From contig CAZOMB010000015.1 in NCBI GenBank assembly GCA_964581105.1, positions 1 through 26,045 of the forward strand: a DNA stretch of 26,045 bases. Reading direction: 5' to 3'. The stretch comes from UBA10161 sp964581105 (GTDB lineage Archaea; Micrarchaeota; Micrarchaeia; Anstonellales; Anstonellaceae). Below, piece by piece: positions 15,195-22,095 of this stretch. The notes under the pieces are model-generated. The model was given only the letters and a program-made list of their open reading frames with translations. It did no database searches and was not told the origin of the DNA. Within the stretch, counting starts at the first letter, position 1, and each line of letters opens with the position of its first letter. A program made the translations under genes and the position numbers.

Positions 15195-16790
15195 TCAAAG
15201 CCTTTTTGCACTTGCAAGGCAGGCAACATTGTATATGTCATATTTCAGGTCCTTTTTTGAGGAAAGCTCATCATGCATCTGCCCTAAAAGAAGCTTTTTC
15301 ACTCTCTGGTAGTCAGGGGGTGAAAGCTCAGCATTTCCTATGGAATTTCTCCTGTTTTTCACATTAAAGCAGAACATAGAATTGTTCATGTTCTCGCAGT
15401 TATGGCAAAAGTAAGAGTCAGAGCAATAGCCGCAGCAGTCAATTTCAAAGGACCGAATCTGGTTTGTGCATGAATGGCATTTTATTGAAAACTGGGAGCT
15501 AAAAGGAGAGTCACACCCAAATATATGGTCAGAGTCCCTTGGCCAGAAGTTATAGCCAGAGTTTTTTACATGTATCATAAGCGAATTCCTGTATCCATTT
15601 GTTGCATCTGCTACCATCACACACTCAATATTGTTCCGGTTTTTCCCTTCATCCCATTCAATATTGAAAAATGCCAGGTTTCCAATCTTTTCATGCGCAT
15701 TTTCAAGGCTCAAGCCATTAATGTCATTCTCTTCAAGCTTTTCTCTTCTTCCCAGCCCATAGGCTTCTGGCTGGCTCAAAAGCCTGTCTTTTGGAAGCCT
15801 CTCATAATTTACTGCTGAGGGCCTGTAAAGCTCTTTCTTGCTTGCAGCAGAAAAACAGTTTACAGTTGGCCTTGTGTGCCTTGTCAGCCACTTTGAGTAA
15901 GTGTCAATCCCTCCATCAAGAGGCTTTCCAAAAACAATAGAAGTTGTTTTCAAAAACGAGCTTTCAATAATGCTCTTGTCAAGCATCTCTTTTCTGCCAG
16001 AGTCATGAGTGCCAGTCTCTGGCTTTTCAAGCCTGCTTTTCTTTACAATTTCAGTAAGAGATAGCAGTTTTTTCTCTTTTGAAAGCTTTTGCGCCATTTC
16101 TGCCAGCAGTTTTCCCTTTATCTTCTTGTATTTTTCCAAGCCAAGCTCAAGGTTTCCTATGCACCTTTTCTTGTTCTGCATATTGAATGAGAAAAGGCAT
16201 TCAGAACAGCTTTCCAATCCTGATGAGTAGTAGCAATCAGAGCTGTTCTGGCTCATCCAAGCTTCAAAGCACCGCAGGTTTTTGAAACACCTGCTGCATT
16301 TTATGCAATAAGTTGACTCCCCAATCCCATTGCACCCAAAACAGTTTTCATTCATTCTCCCTATTGTGCAATATGCCAAATATTTTGAGTTTCCATTCCT
16401 GCCAACCCCATAAATATAAAAGCTGTCATTAAGGTTTGAGCTTTTCTCAATATAGCCCGACTTTCCGAATACCACATTGCCAGAGTAATAAATCCTCTCA
16501 GAAATTCCCTCAACAAGAGAATCAATGTCCTTTATCTCATTCACATTCAAAGGCTCAAATTTCTTGTTAAAGTCAACCTCATCAAAGCTAAGCCACTTTG
16601 CTCCTTTGCAATAGCCTGTAGGCGCGCTTATTACCTCTTTTCCTGAAAGGCTTGACTTGTTTTGCGAAATCGGCTCAATAAAGTCGGCCAGCCACTTTGA
16701 GCATTCAATTAAGCCACATGCCTCTTGGCCAAAAATGCTCTTGCATGCGCCTTTCCAGCGCCTTTCAAGCACGTCAAGGGTTTCGCTCAT
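15195..16790 (-). CDS. Unknown protein with a duplicated Cys-rich module
   Basis: A 531-residue protein with no signal peptide or membrane segment. Two related Cys-rich modules lie at about residues 100-235 and 415-520. Both have repeated C-x2-C and aromatic-Cys steps (CFGCNGIGESTYCIKC in the first; CHNCENMNNSMFCFN in the second). Both end with the same signature, a basic stretch then IGN-x-EL, followed by a helix with YxxxKxxLL (YKKIKGKLLAEM; YQRVKKLLLGQM). The stacked CxxC pattern suggests metal binding or a Cys-lined solenoid. I cannot name the family. ATG 16790 has GGTGA just upstream. The gene lies between the two tRNA-Gly genes and is divergent from the ADP-dependent kinase. Confidence 0.75.
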   Translation of the reverse strand: MSETLDVLERRWKGACKSIFGQEACGLIECSKWLADFIEPISQNKSSLSGKEVISAPTGYCKGAKWLSFDEVDFNKKFEPLNVNEIKDIDSLVEGISERIYYSGNVVFGKSGYIEKSSNLNDSFYIYGVGRNGNSKYLAYCTIGRMNENCFGCNGIGESTYCIKCSRCFKNLRCFEAWMSQNSSDCYYSSGLESCSECLFSFNMQNKKRCIGNLELGLEKYKKIKGKLLAEMAQKLSKEKKLLSLTEIVKKSRLEKPETGTHDSGRKEMLDKSIIESSFLKTTSIVFGKPLDGGIDTYSKWLTRHTRPTVNCFSAASKKELYRPSAVNYERLPKDRLLSQPEAYGLGRREKLEENDINGLSLENAHEKIGNLAFFNIEWDEGKNRNNIECVMVADATNGYRNSLMIHVKNSGYNFWPRDSDHIFGCDSPFSSQFSIKCHSCTNQIRSFEIDCCGYCSDSYFCHNCENMNNSMFCFNVKNRRNSIGNAELSPPDYQRVKKLLLGQMHDELSSKKDLKYDIYNVACLASAKRL

Positions 16791-16826
16791 TTCACCAGCC
16801 TTTGCTTTCTTTTGCCAATAGGATTA

Positions 16827-16834
16827 TTTATATG
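16827..16834 (+). promoter_or_regulatory. TATA box of the ADP-dependent kinase gene
   Basis: TTTATATG starts 29 bases before the chosen ATG 16856, placing the transcript start at or near the start codon (leaderless). The same AT-rich patch may serve the divergent Cys-module gene. Confidence 0.5.
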
Positions 16835-16855
16835 CTGCTAATGTCAATTTCACTT

Positions 16856-17857
16856 ATGCAGCTTCCAAAAAAGGCAATATTTGCTTTTAATGCAAACATA
16901 GACCATGTAAAAGCGCCTGATGAGCATGACCTGAAAAAAATTGAGGACTTTTCCCCAGCGCTTTCAGCACAGATATCAGAATGCTTTTCCTGGGGAGTAC
17001 AAAGGGAAATAACAATAAGCATAAAAGAATGCGAGTTTTTCCTCTCAAAAATAAAATTTGGCAAAAAGATAGTCGGCGGCCAGGCAGGAAATGCAGCCCA
17101 GCTTGCCTCATCACTTGGAGTAAATTGCCTTTTGCACAGCAATTTCATGAATAAGGAGCTTGCAGGGCTTTTTTCTTGCCCAGAAAATATACTAGTTCCA
17201 GCAGAAAATGGCTTTATCCCGTCAACTTCATTTGAATCATCTGCAAAAAGCTCGCACCACTTTGTTTTTGAATGCCCACAAACAAAAACCCGCTTCATAG
17301 CTTCCTATGAGCCAGTGCCTTGGCACCTTGAAGAGCTTTTTTGCAATTCAATAGAAAATGAGCTTCAATCAATAGAAAAAGCATTTGTTGGAGGGTTTCA
17401 CTTGCTTAAAACACCTGAAAGGCTCTCAAAATTCACGCAAGAGATAAAAAAATGGAAAAAAACAAACCCAAACTTACAAGTATTTGCAGAATTAGGCGAA
17501 TTCCAAAGCAAAGAGGTCATTGAGGCAGCAAGAAACGAGCTTTTGCCCTTAGCAGATATGGTTGGATTAAATGAAACAGAGCTTTCCTCATTTGGAGTTG
17601 AGCTTGAGGAGCTTTTGCAAAGCACAAAATCCCTTCTTTTCCATACTAAGGATGAGCACCAAGTCCTCCCAAAAGAGAGAACAAACAAACATGCACTTGA
17701 ATTTGCAAAAAAGTGCACAAGCTTTAAGGCAAAATACGGAAAAGCACCCTCTCTTGCAGAGCTTGAAGGCTTTGAATACGAGTTTATAGAAAATCCTGTG
17801 CACACAGTCGGCTTAGGGGATACATTTTCCTGCGCTTATTTCATGGCTGACAGGTGA
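16856..17857 (+). CDS. ADP-dependent sugar kinase family protein (glucokinase/phosphofructokinase type, short)
   Basis: Ribokinase-fold kinase of the ADP-dependent glucokinase/phosphofructokinase family, which uses ADP as phosphate donor in archaeal glycolysis. Seen: NANIDHV near residue 12 (sugar-binding Asp), VGGQAGNAAQLASSLG near 75, SYEPVPWH, VFAELGEFQS, MVGLNETEL, and the catalytic HTVGLGDTFSCAYF near the C-terminus (Asp322). At 333 residues it is about 100 shorter than characterised members (around 450), so the lid or C-terminal part is reduced; the chain ends right after the GLGD helix. The start is placed at ATG 16856 by the TATA spacing; in-frame ATGs at 16832 and 16841 are less likely. 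The substrate cannot be read from sequence. Confidence 0.83.
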   Translation: MQLPKKAIFAFNANIDHVKAPDEHDLKKIEDFSPALSAQISECFSWGVQREITISIKECEFFLSKIKFGKKIVGGQAGNAAQLASSLGVNCLLHSNFMNKELAGLFSCPENILVPAENGFIPSTSFESSAKSSHHFVFECPQTKTRFIASYEPVPWHLEELFCNSIENELQSIEKAFVGGFHLLKTPERLSKFTQEIKKWKKTNPNLQVFAELGEFQSKEVIEAARNELLPLADMVGLNETELSSFGVELEELLQSTKSLLFHTKDEHQVLPKERTNKHALEFAKKCTSFKAKYGKAPSLAELEGFEYEFIENPVHTVGLGDTFSCAYFMADR

Positions 17858-17862
17858 AAAAA
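17857..17862 (-). terminator. Oligo-T after tRNA-Gly(GCC)
   Basis: A run of six T on the minus strand begins 7 bases past the tRNA 3' end and overlaps the last base of the convergent kinase gene. Typical archaeal T-run terminator. Confidence 0.45.
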
Positions 17863-17882
17863 GAAGTATGCGACCGCCGGGA

Positions 17883-17992
17883 TTTTCACAGAGCTACTTC
17901 CCAACAAGGGGAGGTAGCAGGAACCCACCTTATGAAAATATTGTGGTTCCTGTTTTTTGGTGGAGCTTTTTAGGCATCCCAAAAAAGGTCCC
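17883..17992 (-). other. tRNA-Gly(GCC) intron 2, T-loop (110 nt)
   Basis: Same position, splice-site bases and hairpin as the T-loop intron of tRNA-Gly(CCC): 50 bases, from the T stem into the intron (17954-18003), are identical to 14996-15045. It differs by an extra block of about 60 bases (17894-17953) that holds an 8-bp stem, CAGGAACC with GGTTCCTG, and a second, near-perfect 9-bp stem. No ORF fits inside. Confidence 0.82.
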
Positions 17993-18013
17993 TTTGAACC
18001 CGGCCTACGAGAT

Positions 18014-18052
18014 TTGTGCAGCCAATCCTGCCACAAACCAACAAATCAGCCA
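18014..18052 (-). other. tRNA-Gly(GCC) intron 1, anticodon loop 37/38 (39 nt)
   Basis: Cutting at position 37/38 restores loop TTGCCAA. The BHB motif has exon TGC with intron GCA (3 bp plus one mismatch), bulges CAT and AAA, and an outer helix GGCTGAT/ATTGGCT that uses several wobble pairs. Its sequence is unlike the other introns here. Confidence 0.8.
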
Positions 18053-18158
18053 TGGCAATCTCGAGTCCTAACCAGGCTAGACTACGGTCGCAGTATAATG
18101 GGGAGAAATTGATTGCTTTCATTTTAAAACAGTTGCTCCATCCTGCCTCCCATAAGCA

Positions 18159-18166
18159 TTTAATAT
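18159..18166 (+). promoter_or_regulatory. TATA box of the pilin-like cassette
   Basis: TTTAATAT begins 29 bases before ATG 18188, which has no ribosome-binding site, so the first gene of the cassette is probably read from a leaderless message. Confidence 0.5.
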
Positions 18167-18187
18167 TCTTTCAGACAATGCACACGT

Positions 18188-18817
18188 ATGCAAAAAGGCT
18201 TCATATTCTCACTGGATGCATTTGTTGCATTCACCTTGACAATGATTACCATAAGCCTTCTGATTTTTACAGTCGGTATTCCAAAGCCATTTTACCCTTC
18301 TCTTGAGCAGGCGCACCAGCTTGCGCATGACACTTTGCAGGTAATGGCAACCTCATCAAGCGACGAGACTGATGACACTTACCTTGAGCGATATATAGGG
18401 GGCCATGACCCAAAAATCCTGCACAAGATAGCAGGAGGCTTTGAAGGGCCTGACCAAGAAGACTCATCCAGGCCAATAATACCAAAGGGATATGGCTATA
18501 GGATGGAATTTTACAATTTCAATGATGATGAATGGAGCATTGCATATGACGCAGGCACAGACGGGTGTGACTATGGGTCTGACAGGTGCGGCAAAAAGTT
18601 CACAAAGCTTCAGGCATCTGCAACAACCTTTGCCTCAATCTATACAGTGACGCCAAAGCCAGGCGAATCTGCATTCTGCTATCTGTCATGCAAAGGATAC
18701 CATGGGCCTGAGCAGTACGAGGTTCCCTGCAATACAACGCCTTGTGACATGCCATACTCAAACTTCATACCAGGCAACAACTCAATCCAGCTGGTAAGGC
18801 TGGTAGTTTACACGTGA
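18188..18817 (+). CDS. Pilin-like protein 1 (class III signal peptide)
   Basis: A 209-residue protein beginning MQKGFIFSLDAFVAFTLTMI: a Lys-Gly prepilin-peptidase site directly before a hydrophobic helix, as in archaeal type IV pilins and pseudopilins. The large globular part follows (Cys-containing segments GCDYGSDRCG and CYLSCKGY suggest disulfides), with strands near the C-terminus (IQLVRLVVY). First gene of a five-gene cassette in which each product has one N-terminal hydrophobic helix. The size and the FSLDA motif suggest a minor pilin or pseudopilin rather than a major fibre subunit; that is inference. Confidence 0.8.
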   Translation: MQKGFIFSLDAFVAFTLTMITISLLIFTVGIPKPFYPSLEQAHQLAHDTLQVMATSSSDETDDTYLERYIGGHDPKILHKIAGGFEGPDQEDSSRPIIPKGYGYRMEFYNFNDDEWSIAYDAGTDGCDYGSDRCGKKFTKLQASATTFASIYTVTPKPGESAFCYLSCKGYHGPEQYEVPCNTTPCDMPYSNFIPGNNSIQLVRLVVYT

Positions 18818-18821
18818 GAAA

Positions 18822-20504
18822 ATGCAAAACCATAAAAACTCGAAAAAAGGGTTCTTTTTCACAGTAATGGCGCTTGCAATACTCTCATTCATGCTTCTTA
18901 CAGTACAAGTATGGGTCCAGACATTTGAAAGGTCAGACCAAAGAGCAGCACAGCGCTTCAAAGGAGAGGCAGTGAGAATAGTGCTTTCAAGCCTGTCAGA
19001 CAAGTCTTTGTCAGATTTTGCAAATGCCTCTGCGTTTTATGCCACTTACAGGCTTGCCAATTATACTGCAATACCTACAAATGCATTGCCATGGTCTTCT
19101 GCAACAGGAACCGGGGAAGACAACAATGAATACACTGGCCTTGTTGAAAAATCAGCAAAAGAACTTATGTACAATGGAACAACCTATCCTTCAACCAATG
19201 GCATTGAATATACAGGGGCGCAAAAAACCGCCTATACAATTGAAGGGTGGCAGGAAAAAATCAACACAGCTGCAAATGTAATGGGCTTTAATGCAACCTT
19301 CTCAAACATGACCAATTTCTCATTCAAACAGCTGGATGCATGGACAATAGGGGTATACTTTGAAATAGATATGGAGCTACAAGACCTTGAAAAGACAATG
19401 CACCACTCAAAAACCCTTAAGGCAAACACAAGCTTTTCAATAAACGGGTTTTTGGACCCATCAGTTACAAGAAATGAGTTTGAAAGAAGGCCAGGCATTG
19501 AGTATGACCCGTCTCTTGTTGCGCAAAGCCAAATTTTCAAGCACAAGGATTACAATACAACAGAAGATGTGGTTCCAATACTTGTTGACAACATGGCGCC
19601 AGAAGGAGCAGGCTGGTTTTATGGCCCCATGACAGAAGACTACCCCGGAGAAGGCATTTTCCAGAACACAAGCCTGCTTTCAAAAATAGGCCAATACATA
19701 TTTGTTGCAGAAAAAGTGAACCAGACAGTGATTTCATTTGCTGACCTTTATGGCGCTTTGCTCATCACAACACAGCCAGGCATTGAAAAAGGCAAAACAG
19801 ATATTTACGCTGGCTGCACTTACCAGCAATATATGCAGACAAACTGCGTTAACTGCCTTGAAACTTATGAGGCAATCACTCCAGGGCTGCCATGCCCTGA
19901 GCACCCAAATAATAACAGGATAATATCTGGCACAGAAATCAATGTTCCTTTCATTGCTGCAAGCGGGAACTTTGGGGCAAACCTTTCAAAAATACCAATT
20001 GTGAATAGAACGGGAATGCCAGATGAGTCTCAGCAATTTGTCCTGTTTGACAACCAGTATGAAACTGCCTCTCAGAAACAGCAAGGGCATCACAGGATAT
20101 GGGACATAACAAGATTGAGGGATATGCTGATTTGCGGCCATTATGTAAAAGGCATAGGCCCATCATTCTTCCAGAGAATGCTTGCAAACTCAGAGGACAT
20201 AAAAAATGAGGAGCTTGGCATTGAAACATTCCTTGCTGGCAAATGGGCAGGAGGGGCTGATGACCAGGACAATGATTATCGCTCAAGGCTTGACTGGGAG
20301 TTTTACAGGGAAATGAATGGATATACAAGGATAAAGGGCATGCCTGGCTGCAAGAGCAAGCAAATGTGCACTTTGTCAAACCAAAATGCAACAGAAGTTG
20401 GAATAGGCAAGTTCAAGCTAAGCATAGATGCAATAAAGCGCTATGACCTTGGCGAAATTGCTTGCCAATCATCTGGGCCAATAACATCATCACCATGCGA
20501 CTGA
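18822..20504 (+). CDS. Large pilin-like protein 2
   Basis: A 560-residue protein with the N-terminus MQNHKNSKKGFFFTVMALAI: KKG before a hydrophobic helix of about 20 residues, a prepilin-type anchor. The rest is a large extracytoplasmic domain with many N-x-S/T sites, several cysteines in its second half (CTYQQYMQTNCVNC; GLPCPEHP), and aromatic-rich segments. In bacterial type II secretion one pseudopilin (GspK) is likewise much larger than its partners and caps the tip; a comparable tip role is possible but speculative, as no sequence similarity was tested. ATG 18822 lies 4 bases after the previous stop with GTGAG as ribosome-binding site. Confidence 0.75.
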   Translation: MQNHKNSKKGFFFTVMALAILSFMLLTVQVWVQTFERSDQRAAQRFKGEAVRIVLSSLSDKSLSDFANASAFYATYRLANYTAIPTNALPWSSATGTGEDNNEYTGLVEKSAKELMYNGTTYPSTNGIEYTGAQKTAYTIEGWQEKINTAANVMGFNATFSNMTNFSFKQLDAWTIGVYFEIDMELQDLEKTMHHSKTLKANTSFSINGFLDPSVTRNEFERRPGIEYDPSLVAQSQIFKHKDYNTTEDVVPILVDNMAPEGAGWFYGPMTEDYPGEGIFQNTSLLSKIGQYIFVAEKVNQTVISFADLYGALLITTQPGIEKGKTDIYAGCTYQQYMQTNCVNCLETYEAITPGLPCPEHPNNNRIISGTEINVPFIAASGNFGANLSKIPIVNRTGMPDESQQFVLFDNQYETASQKQQGHHRIWDITRLRDMLICGHYVKGIGPSFFQRMLANSEDIKNEELGIETFLAGKWAGGADDQDNDYRSRLDWEFYREMNGYTRIKGMPGCKSKQMCTLSNQNATEVGIGKFKLSIDAIKRYDLGEIACQSSGPITSSPCD

Positions 20505-20513
20505 GGTATGAAT

Positions 20514-20987
20514 ATGGGAAACATGAGATATGGGCAGGCAAATGCCAGCCCACGCCAAGTAAGAGGAGCTGGTTTGGCGGGGCAGGCAGCCACTGAAACA
20601 CTTGTGCTGGCAGCATTTGCATTAGTATTTATCCTGCCCCTGGTATTCCTTTTCTTTTCAGCGTCAGGAAGCGAGCTTGGCAAAGCTTCTGTGCTTCAGG
20701 CAAAAGCTGCTGCAAGGACAATAGCAGATGAGGCAGGGGAAATCTATCTTCAAGGGGCAGGGGCAAGAAAGACAATAATAGTAAACTACCCAGAAGGAAT
20801 AAAGAATGCATCAGCGTCAGGTGGCTTGATAGTGCTGACAATAGAAGCAGACAACAGGCAGCTTGACATGATAGGCTCAACATTTGCAAATGTCACTGGC
20901 AACCTATCAGGAAAAAGGACAGCAGGCTTGCAAAGAATAAAGCTGGTTAATGTGGATGGAGATTATGTCAATGTCACATATGGATAA
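20514..20987 (+). CDS. Pilin-like protein 3
   Basis: About 157 residues. After a short basic N-terminus comes GLAGQAATETLVLAAFALVF, a typical archaeal pilin core (Gly-Gln cleavage site, Glu at +5 of the mature protein, then a hydrophobic helix). The C-terminal part is beta-rich (LIVLTIEAD, LQRIKLVNVDGDYVNVTYG). GAGGT just after the previous stop is best spaced for ATG 20514; ATG 20508 would leave no gap. This is the most pilin-like member of the cassette in size and helix. Confidence 0.8.
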   Translation: MGNMRYGQANASPRQVRGAGLAGQAATETLVLAAFALVFILPLVFLFFSASGSELGKASVLQAKAAARTIADEAGEIYLQGAGARKTIIVNYPEGIKNASASGGLIVLTIEADNRQLDMIGSTFANVTGNLSGKRTAGLQRIKLVNVDGDYVNVTYG

Positions 20988-21540
20988 ACAAAAAAAGGCT
21001 CAGGCAGGTGCCAGCCCCTTGCGTGCGCAAGCGGCTGTAGAAGTACTAGCTTATGCCTCATTTTTCCTCCTGGTATTTGTGGCAGTAGTTGCAGTTTTCT
21101 TCCAAATGCAGTCACAGGAGCTCTCACGCGCAGAGCATGCATATGCACAGGAAATAGCATATGAGTTTTCTGACCACATACACACTACATTTGTTGCAGG
21201 GCCTGGCTTTTACCAAGTAATAACAGTGCCCCCTGACCTTCTTGGAAAACCTTACAACATTTCAATAAGCAGAAAGCTGCCATCAGCAATAGGCACAACA
21301 GCATTTGTTGAAACAGGCTTTGTTTATGTTGACTGGCAAGGCCCAACAGGCCTTTCAACATTCTCATCCCCAGCAATAACTTCCTCATATGAAGCAGCAG
21401 AAGATTACCAGAAATTCATAACAATCAACCTGGAAACAGGATTTATAGTAATGGATACATCAAAAGGAAGCACAATAAACATGTCAAATACGCTTGATGA
21501 AAACAATAACAGCATAATACGGATTGAAGGGATAATATGA
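20980..21540 (+). CDS. Pilin-like protein 4
   Basis: 186 residues: a short basic leader ending PLRAQAAVEVLAYASFFLLV and a long hydrophobic helix, then a globular part with beta strands. The residue before QAAVE is Ala rather than Gly, so processing by prepilin peptidase may be altered. The chosen ATG 20980 overlaps the end of pilin-like 3 by 8 bases; several in-frame ATGs lie just upstream and no ribosome-binding site decides between them. The last codons overlap the next start (ATGA). Confidence 0.75.
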   Translation: MDKQKKAQAGASPLRAQAAVEVLAYASFFLLVFVAVVAVFFQMQSQELSRAEHAYAQEIAYEFSDHIHTTFVAGPGFYQVITVPPDLLGKPYNISISRKLPSAIGTTAFVETGFVYVDWQGPTGLSTFSSPAITSSYEAAEDYQKFITINLETGFIVMDTSKGSTINMSNTLDENNNSIIRIEGII

Positions 21541-22052
21541 AAGGCCAATATTTTTCATTTGATGCAATCATTGCAACAGTGATAATGGTAATGGCATTCA
21601 CCTCCCTTGTTGCCTACTGGTTTGGAGTGCAGTCTGTTGCAGAGTCAAAAACCAGCCCAATGTACAACCAGGCATTAAGGATAGCTGAATCACTTCTCTC
21701 ACCAGGAGCGCCAGCAGACTGGCCAGATGCATCAATAGATGAAATAAAGCAGCTAGGGTTAACAGATGACTTTGGAACCAGGCTAAACAAGACAAAGGTA
21801 AAAGAGCTTGTCAGGCTTTCTGAAACCAATTACAAGGCGGTTGGAAAACTTCTTAGGGCTGGGGGAGAGGGGCAGAACTATTACATACTGATTGAGCAGG
21901 CAGACGATGCTTCCACTCCACCAATAGCTCAGATTGGAAAATGGGACTATCTTGATGCAAAAGAGGTTGCAATAGCGCACAGGGGGGCAACATTTGAGAT
22001 AGACGGGAAGCACAGGCCAGTGAGGATAAGGGTATTTCTCTGGCAGGAGTGA
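21537..22052 (+). CDS. Pilin-like protein 5
   Basis: 171 residues beginning MKGQYFSFDAIIATVIMVMA, the same KG plus FSxDA signature as pilin-like 1, so these two may be paralogues. The globular part ends in strands (FEIDGKHRPVRIRVFLW). Its ATG overlaps the previous TGA (ATGA), indicating translational coupling. It is the last gene of the cassette; the next gene has its own TATA box. Confidence 0.8.
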   Translation: MKGQYFSFDAIIATVIMVMAFTSLVAYWFGVQSVAESKTSPMYNQALRIAESLLSPGAPADWPDASIDEIKQLGLTDDFGTRLNKTKVKELVRLSETNYKAVGKLLRAGGEGQNYYILIEQADDASTPPIAQIGKWDYLDAKEVAIAHRGATFEIDGKHRPVRIRVFLWQE

Positions 22053-22065
22053 ATTCCAAGAACAA

Positions 22066-22073
22066 TTATATAT
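22066..22073 (+). promoter_or_regulatory. TATA box of the LonB-related ATPase gene
   Basis: TTATATAT begins 30 bases before ATG 22096, which lacks a ribosome-binding site; a leaderless message separate from the pilin cassette is likely. Confidence 0.55.
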
Positions 22074-22095
22074 CCTCAGCACCATTTCTCATTGC

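Larger units (their letters stand above)
17869..18091 (-). tRNA. tRNA-Gly(GCC) with two introns (anticodon loop and T-loop)
   Basis: Read on the minus strand from 18091. Acceptor GCGACCG pairs with CGGTCGC (17876-17870); D stem GTCT/GGAC; D loop AGCCTGGTTA; anticodon stem CGAGA (18063-18059) with TCTCG (18012-18008); spliced loop TTGCCAA, anticodon GCC for glycine codon GGC; variable TAGG (G at the last position, where C is usual); T stem CCGGG (18003-17999) with CCCGG (17881-17877); T-loop TTCAAAT after splicing. Discriminator A at 17869, no CCA. At 223 bases the primary transcript is about three times the mature length. TTTTAAAA on the plus strand at 18122-18129 may be its promoter. Confidence 0.92.

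Noticed and set aside
14969..15367. Plus-strand ORF of 132 codons across tRNA-Gly(CCC)
   Set aside because: It crosses the tRNA gene antisense and the end of the Cys-module gene, has no ribosome-binding site, and no protein-like features.
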